Below, in pieces: positions 60,846-64,000 of a stretch of DNA of 64,000 nucleotides; the first letter of the stretch is position 1, and each line of letters begins with the position of its first letter. The DNA comes from Tamarix chinensis (taxonomy: Eukaryota; Streptophyta; Magnoliopsida; Caryophyllales; Tamaricaceae), in contig CM060172.1 of NCBI GenBank assembly GCA_030549775.1, positions 56,967,942 through 57,031,941 of the forward strand, in the 5' to 3' direction. The notes under the pieces were generated by a model. That model made no database searches. It had not been told where the DNA came from and was given only the letters and a program-made list of their open reading frames with translations. Made by a program: the position numbers and the translations under genes.

Positions 60846-61240
60846 AGATCCCCCCCCATACAAAACCATAATATAGATTCTCCCATATAACATCATAAAT
60901 TACATTCTCTCATACGACATCATAAATTAGATTCTCCCCTATAACACCATAAATTAGATTCTCCCACATAACACCATAAATTAGATTCTCCCATACAAAC
61001 CATAAATTAGATTCTTCCATATAACATCATAAATTACATTCTCCCATACAACATCATAAATTAAATTCTCTCACCCAAAACCATACAAAACCATAAATTG
61101 GATTATTCCATACAAGACCATAAATTCGATTCTCCCTCACGAAACCATAAATTAGATTCTCCCATAAGAAACCATAAGTTATATTCTCCCACACAAAACC
61201 ATAAATTAGATTCTCCCTTATAAAACCATAAATTACCCAT
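60846..61240. repeat. 27 bp minisatellite of family B, copy B2
   Basis: About fourteen imperfect CATAAATTAGATTCTCCCATA units. Because the period is a multiple of three, a 67-codon minus frame (61257-61054) stays open with a repeating IYGFVREN pattern; it is probably not a gene. Confidence 0.85.
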
Positions 61241-61719
61241 TTTACTCTTCCCCTCATGGATCATTATAATACTTAGGTCAACTCACATCCCTTGGCCAAC
61301 TTCTTTCCCCATCCTCCTTTTTCATCCTTTCTCCTACACAAACCACATCAACATCCTCACATGCATGTCTTACAGGGTCACAACACATATCATGAAATAC
61401 CACAATATTTCATCACATATAGTACACATACCATACAAAAACATACTTCAACTCCATATCATACCACATACAACATAATTAATAATGATAAACATAATAT
61501 ACATAGCATGCGAAGCACATAATGCATATAAACACACAAAAGGCCTTAGTAACCCCTTACCTAAAATGACACCGGTCTTGAAGCACGCTCATACGCCTCC
61601 TTAGGGCTTTGACAAAATAATAACATATTAAGAACAATAACATTAACTAATTACTATATTTGCTAAAGATATAAGAAATACTAGAATTATTATAAAAGTT
61701 GATAATATAGGGTTAAAGA

Positions 61720-61873
61720 CTTTACCCTAATAATAATAATGATACTAAAACAATAATAACAAAGCTACTAAAAATAATATCAATGATAATATAATTAAGA
61801 ATAATAATAATAATAATAGTAGCAATAATAATAATAATAATAATAGCAAAACTAATAGTAAAATAGTTGTAAT

Positions 61874-61913
<40 letters not shown>

Positions 61914-62130
61914 GTAATTTGAAATAGTAATAATTATAATAATAAACACATATTAATAATAATAATAATAGAAACAACAAGAATAATCATAATAAAATTG
62001 AAATAAAAAAATACAATAGGGCTTTAACCCTCAACAAAAATAATAATCAAAACATTAATACTAATAATAATAATAATAATACATATTAAAAATAGAAATA
62101 ATAATAATAATAATAATAATAATAGTATTT
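61720..62130. repeat. TAA-rich microsatellite tract of copy B2
   Basis: Includes an uninterrupted run of about sixteen AAT units near 61870-61915. Confidence 0.9.
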
Positions 62131-62795
62131 ATATTTAAATGAATAAAATAAAATAAATTAAGGCTTATAAAAATAGGATAAAGGGTTGAGAGGGTCTAGG
62201 GTTCAACCTTAGGCTGGCGGGGATGGGCAGCACTGGCAATGGTGCATGGCGGTGGCCAGAAAAAGAGAAGAAAGGGGGAAAAGTTGAGGGCTGGGAACAA
62301 AATAGGAAGAATGAAGGTGGGAGTTAGGGTGTTTAGAATTTCCCAGAAGGAGAGGGATAGAATAAGGGTGGCGGCGCACACAGCGGTGGCGGTGGTGGCC
62401 GAATGGGGAAAAAGGAGAGAAAGAGAGGATAAGAGGGAGGGAGAGGAAAATAAAGGTAGGGGAAGATAGGGGAGGTTCTGCATCACAATTTGGGAGGTGA
62501 AAGGAGCAGCGGAAGTGGCGTAATAGGTGGCTAAGGGTAGTTCAAGGGCGACGGTGGTAGGAGAAAGGGTTGTTTGGGAAGGCTACTTCGCATAGCCGGG
62601 GTGGCTCATGCAGGAAGAATCAAGGTATATGGGACGTTTGGTTAGCTAGAGGGTGGTGCAAGGAAGAGTTTGGTTGCCAGATATGGCGGCGGAGTTGGAC
62701 GGAGGCGACAGATGAGGAGTCTAAGGGGTTGGCAGTAAAAAGGGGTGATTTATGGGTTGGAGACCAAAAATTCTATACAGGGTAGATCATGTGAG

Positions 62796-62803
62796 TATTT
62801 ATA
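62796..62803 (-). promoter_or_regulatory. TATA box of copy B2
   Basis: The minus strand reads TATAAATA, with a GC-rich leader on the downstream side; compare 38471-38479 in copy B1. Confidence 0.55.
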
Positions 62804-63030
62804 GAGTTAGAGGAGAGGTTAGGGTTATATGGATCGGTGAGGCGATAAGGAAGAGTGGTTGACTGGTTGGGAGAGGGAGAAATGTGCGAGGAGAGGGGGA
62901 GTTAGTTGGGAGAAAATGTCCAAGAGTCGGTAGGGGAGAGAGAGGATCGAAACGACCGGTCAACGGCGGCGAAAATCCAGGGCACAAGGGCGGCGTAAAT
63001 GGTGCAGGTAATCAATGTCGACAAGGAAAG

Positions 63031-63062
63031 GAAGGAAGGAAGGAAGGAAGGAAGGAAGAAGA
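63031..63062. repeat. (GGAA)n microsatellite
   Basis: GAAGGAAGGAAGGAAGGAAG run inside the purine-rich part of copy B2. Confidence 0.85.
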
Positions 63063-63806
63063 AGAAAGAAAAAGGCGGCTGGACCGGGCGCCCGAGAAAG
63101 AAAAGAAAGAAAAGAGGGGAGACTAGGCCGGTTGGCACAGTGAGGGGTGTGCATTTAAATGAAACGCAGAGTTTTGGTGGAAAAAGAAATGAATAGCGGC
63201 ATTTCGGGGTGGGCCGCACTGAAGGAATAAAGGAAGGAAACGGGAGTGGGCCGCAGGAAGAAGAAAATGGGCTGCGGCTAGGCCCAACTCGGGGAGGAGA
63301 AAAAAAAAGAAAAGAAGAAGAAATAAAAAGAAAGGAAAAGGAAGAAAGAAAAAGAAAATGGAAAAGGAAAAAAATAATGGATTAGGTTAATTAAATTAAT
63401 TAAAATATTTTGGGTATTTAAAAATAATAATATTTAAATAAAATAATATTTAAATTCCTTTTTAGGCTAATTTAGGATTTTTAAAAGATTTTTCATAAAT
63501 TCCATTTTAATTAGAAAAACACCCTAATTTTCTTCAATTAAATTATTTATAAAATTAATATTAATTTGAAACCATTTTATCCTTCTTATTTTAAATAAAA
63601 TAATTTATTTAATTAATTTCTAAAATAAAATCCTTAATTAGCTGAAATACCCAAATTTCTCCTAATTAAAATACTTATAAATTTCTTCTTGATTTTCCCT
63701 AATTAATTCCTTTTTATTTTAATAAAAATAATTTATTGAATTAATTTTTCTAATAAAATCTTAGTTAATTGTAATATTTTAAAGTTAGAAATTTCGGAGC
63801 ATGTCA

Positions 63807-64000
63807 TGAACTAATAGGCTGGTGGTGTATTGATTGTTTTTTTAGGTAACATTACTTTTAACCTAGATATGTAGATATATGTGTGTCTATGAACTCATGC
63901 ATACCTTAATTACACACTTGTTTGATATAAATAGTCCTATATAGCTATGTAACCTTATGTGGATATCTATGAATTTGTATATTTAGGCCCATAGATGATA
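63807..64000. other. Continuation of the unit interrupted by copy B2
   Basis: Starts with the right TGAAC target duplication and continues 59039. No gene is visible to the end of the window. Confidence 0.5.

Larger units (their letters stand above)
59040..63806 (-). mobile_element. Family B giant solo LTR (4.77 kb), copy B2
   Basis: It begins TGTAACACTCC and ends GGAGCATGTCA, with a perfect 5 bp duplication TGAAC (59035-59039 and 63807-63811). The layout is the same as copy B1, block for block: GCGGAAG box, GTTACCG block, palindromic minisatellite (59809-60250), 27 bp minisatellite (60846-61240), TAA repeats (61720-62130), GC-rich transcribed block (62190-63290) with a minus-strand TATA, polypurine tract (63295-63375) and AT-rich end. 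The two copies are clearly homologous but differ by many substitutions and indels, so they inserted separately. No coding domains. Confidence 0.8.

Noticed and set aside
62239..63219. Several 60-105 codon ORFs on both strands
   Set aside because: GC-rich and purine-rich leader of copy B2; the frames are low-complexity and not shared with copy B1.

Overview
The window is nuclear DNA of a flowering plant, probably a eudicot. The evidence is one intron-containing plant heat-shock transcription factor gene lying in a dense bed of nested plant transposable elements (Ty3/Gypsy, Ty1/Copia, LINE, CACTA-like, MITE). There are also traces of an endogenous pararetrovirus. The background is AT-rich with long stretches that code for nothing. 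The species cannot be fixed from sequence alone.

Layout. 1-7.3 kb: a decayed Copia remnant, then a decayed LINE (zf-RVT and RNase H parts) split by a ~4.3 kb CACTA-like element and by a 218 bp MITE. 7.6-13.4 kb: a complete chromodomain-bearing Ty3/Gypsy element with nearly identical LTRs, an uninterrupted 1553-residue polyprotein and a Met-tRNA primer site. 13.4-27.2 kb: old repeat-derived DNA with degenerate arrays, a complete 4.2 kb TG...CA unit with a perfect target duplication (family A), and a truncated reverse-oriented relative.

27.3-30.6 kb: the only convincing host gene, HSFA2 on the minus strand. It has two exons, a 783 bp intron, a TATA box, a heat-shock element and a two-codon upstream ORF. 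30.6-39.7 kb: AT-rich spacer, then a decayed minus-strand pararetrovirus-like pol region interrupted by a 4.67 kb TG...CA unit (family B). 39.97-45.3 kb: a young Copia element (LTRs differ at three of 479 positions) whose coding region carries a frameshift and two lost zinc-binding cysteines.

45.4-55.4 kb: an older Gypsy element on the minus strand, inserted in a still older LTR-like unit and itself invaded by a 3.7 kb family A unit. 55.4-64 kb: the rest of the old outer unit, another LTR-like piece with a striking trinucleotide hairpin, and a second 4.77 kb family B unit.

The family A and B units look like giant solo LTRs of one large-LTR retrotransposon lineage: TG...CA ends, 5 bp target duplications, TATA boxes in the B copies, internal minisatellites and no coding domains. 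The genes do not form a pathway. The region reads as a single-gene island in a nested retrotransposon landscape with an insertion order that can be reconstructed. I found no clear evidence of a new biological system; the best leads are the unusual architecture of these giant LTRs, the LTR-encoded polyprotein tail, and the HSFA2 leader.
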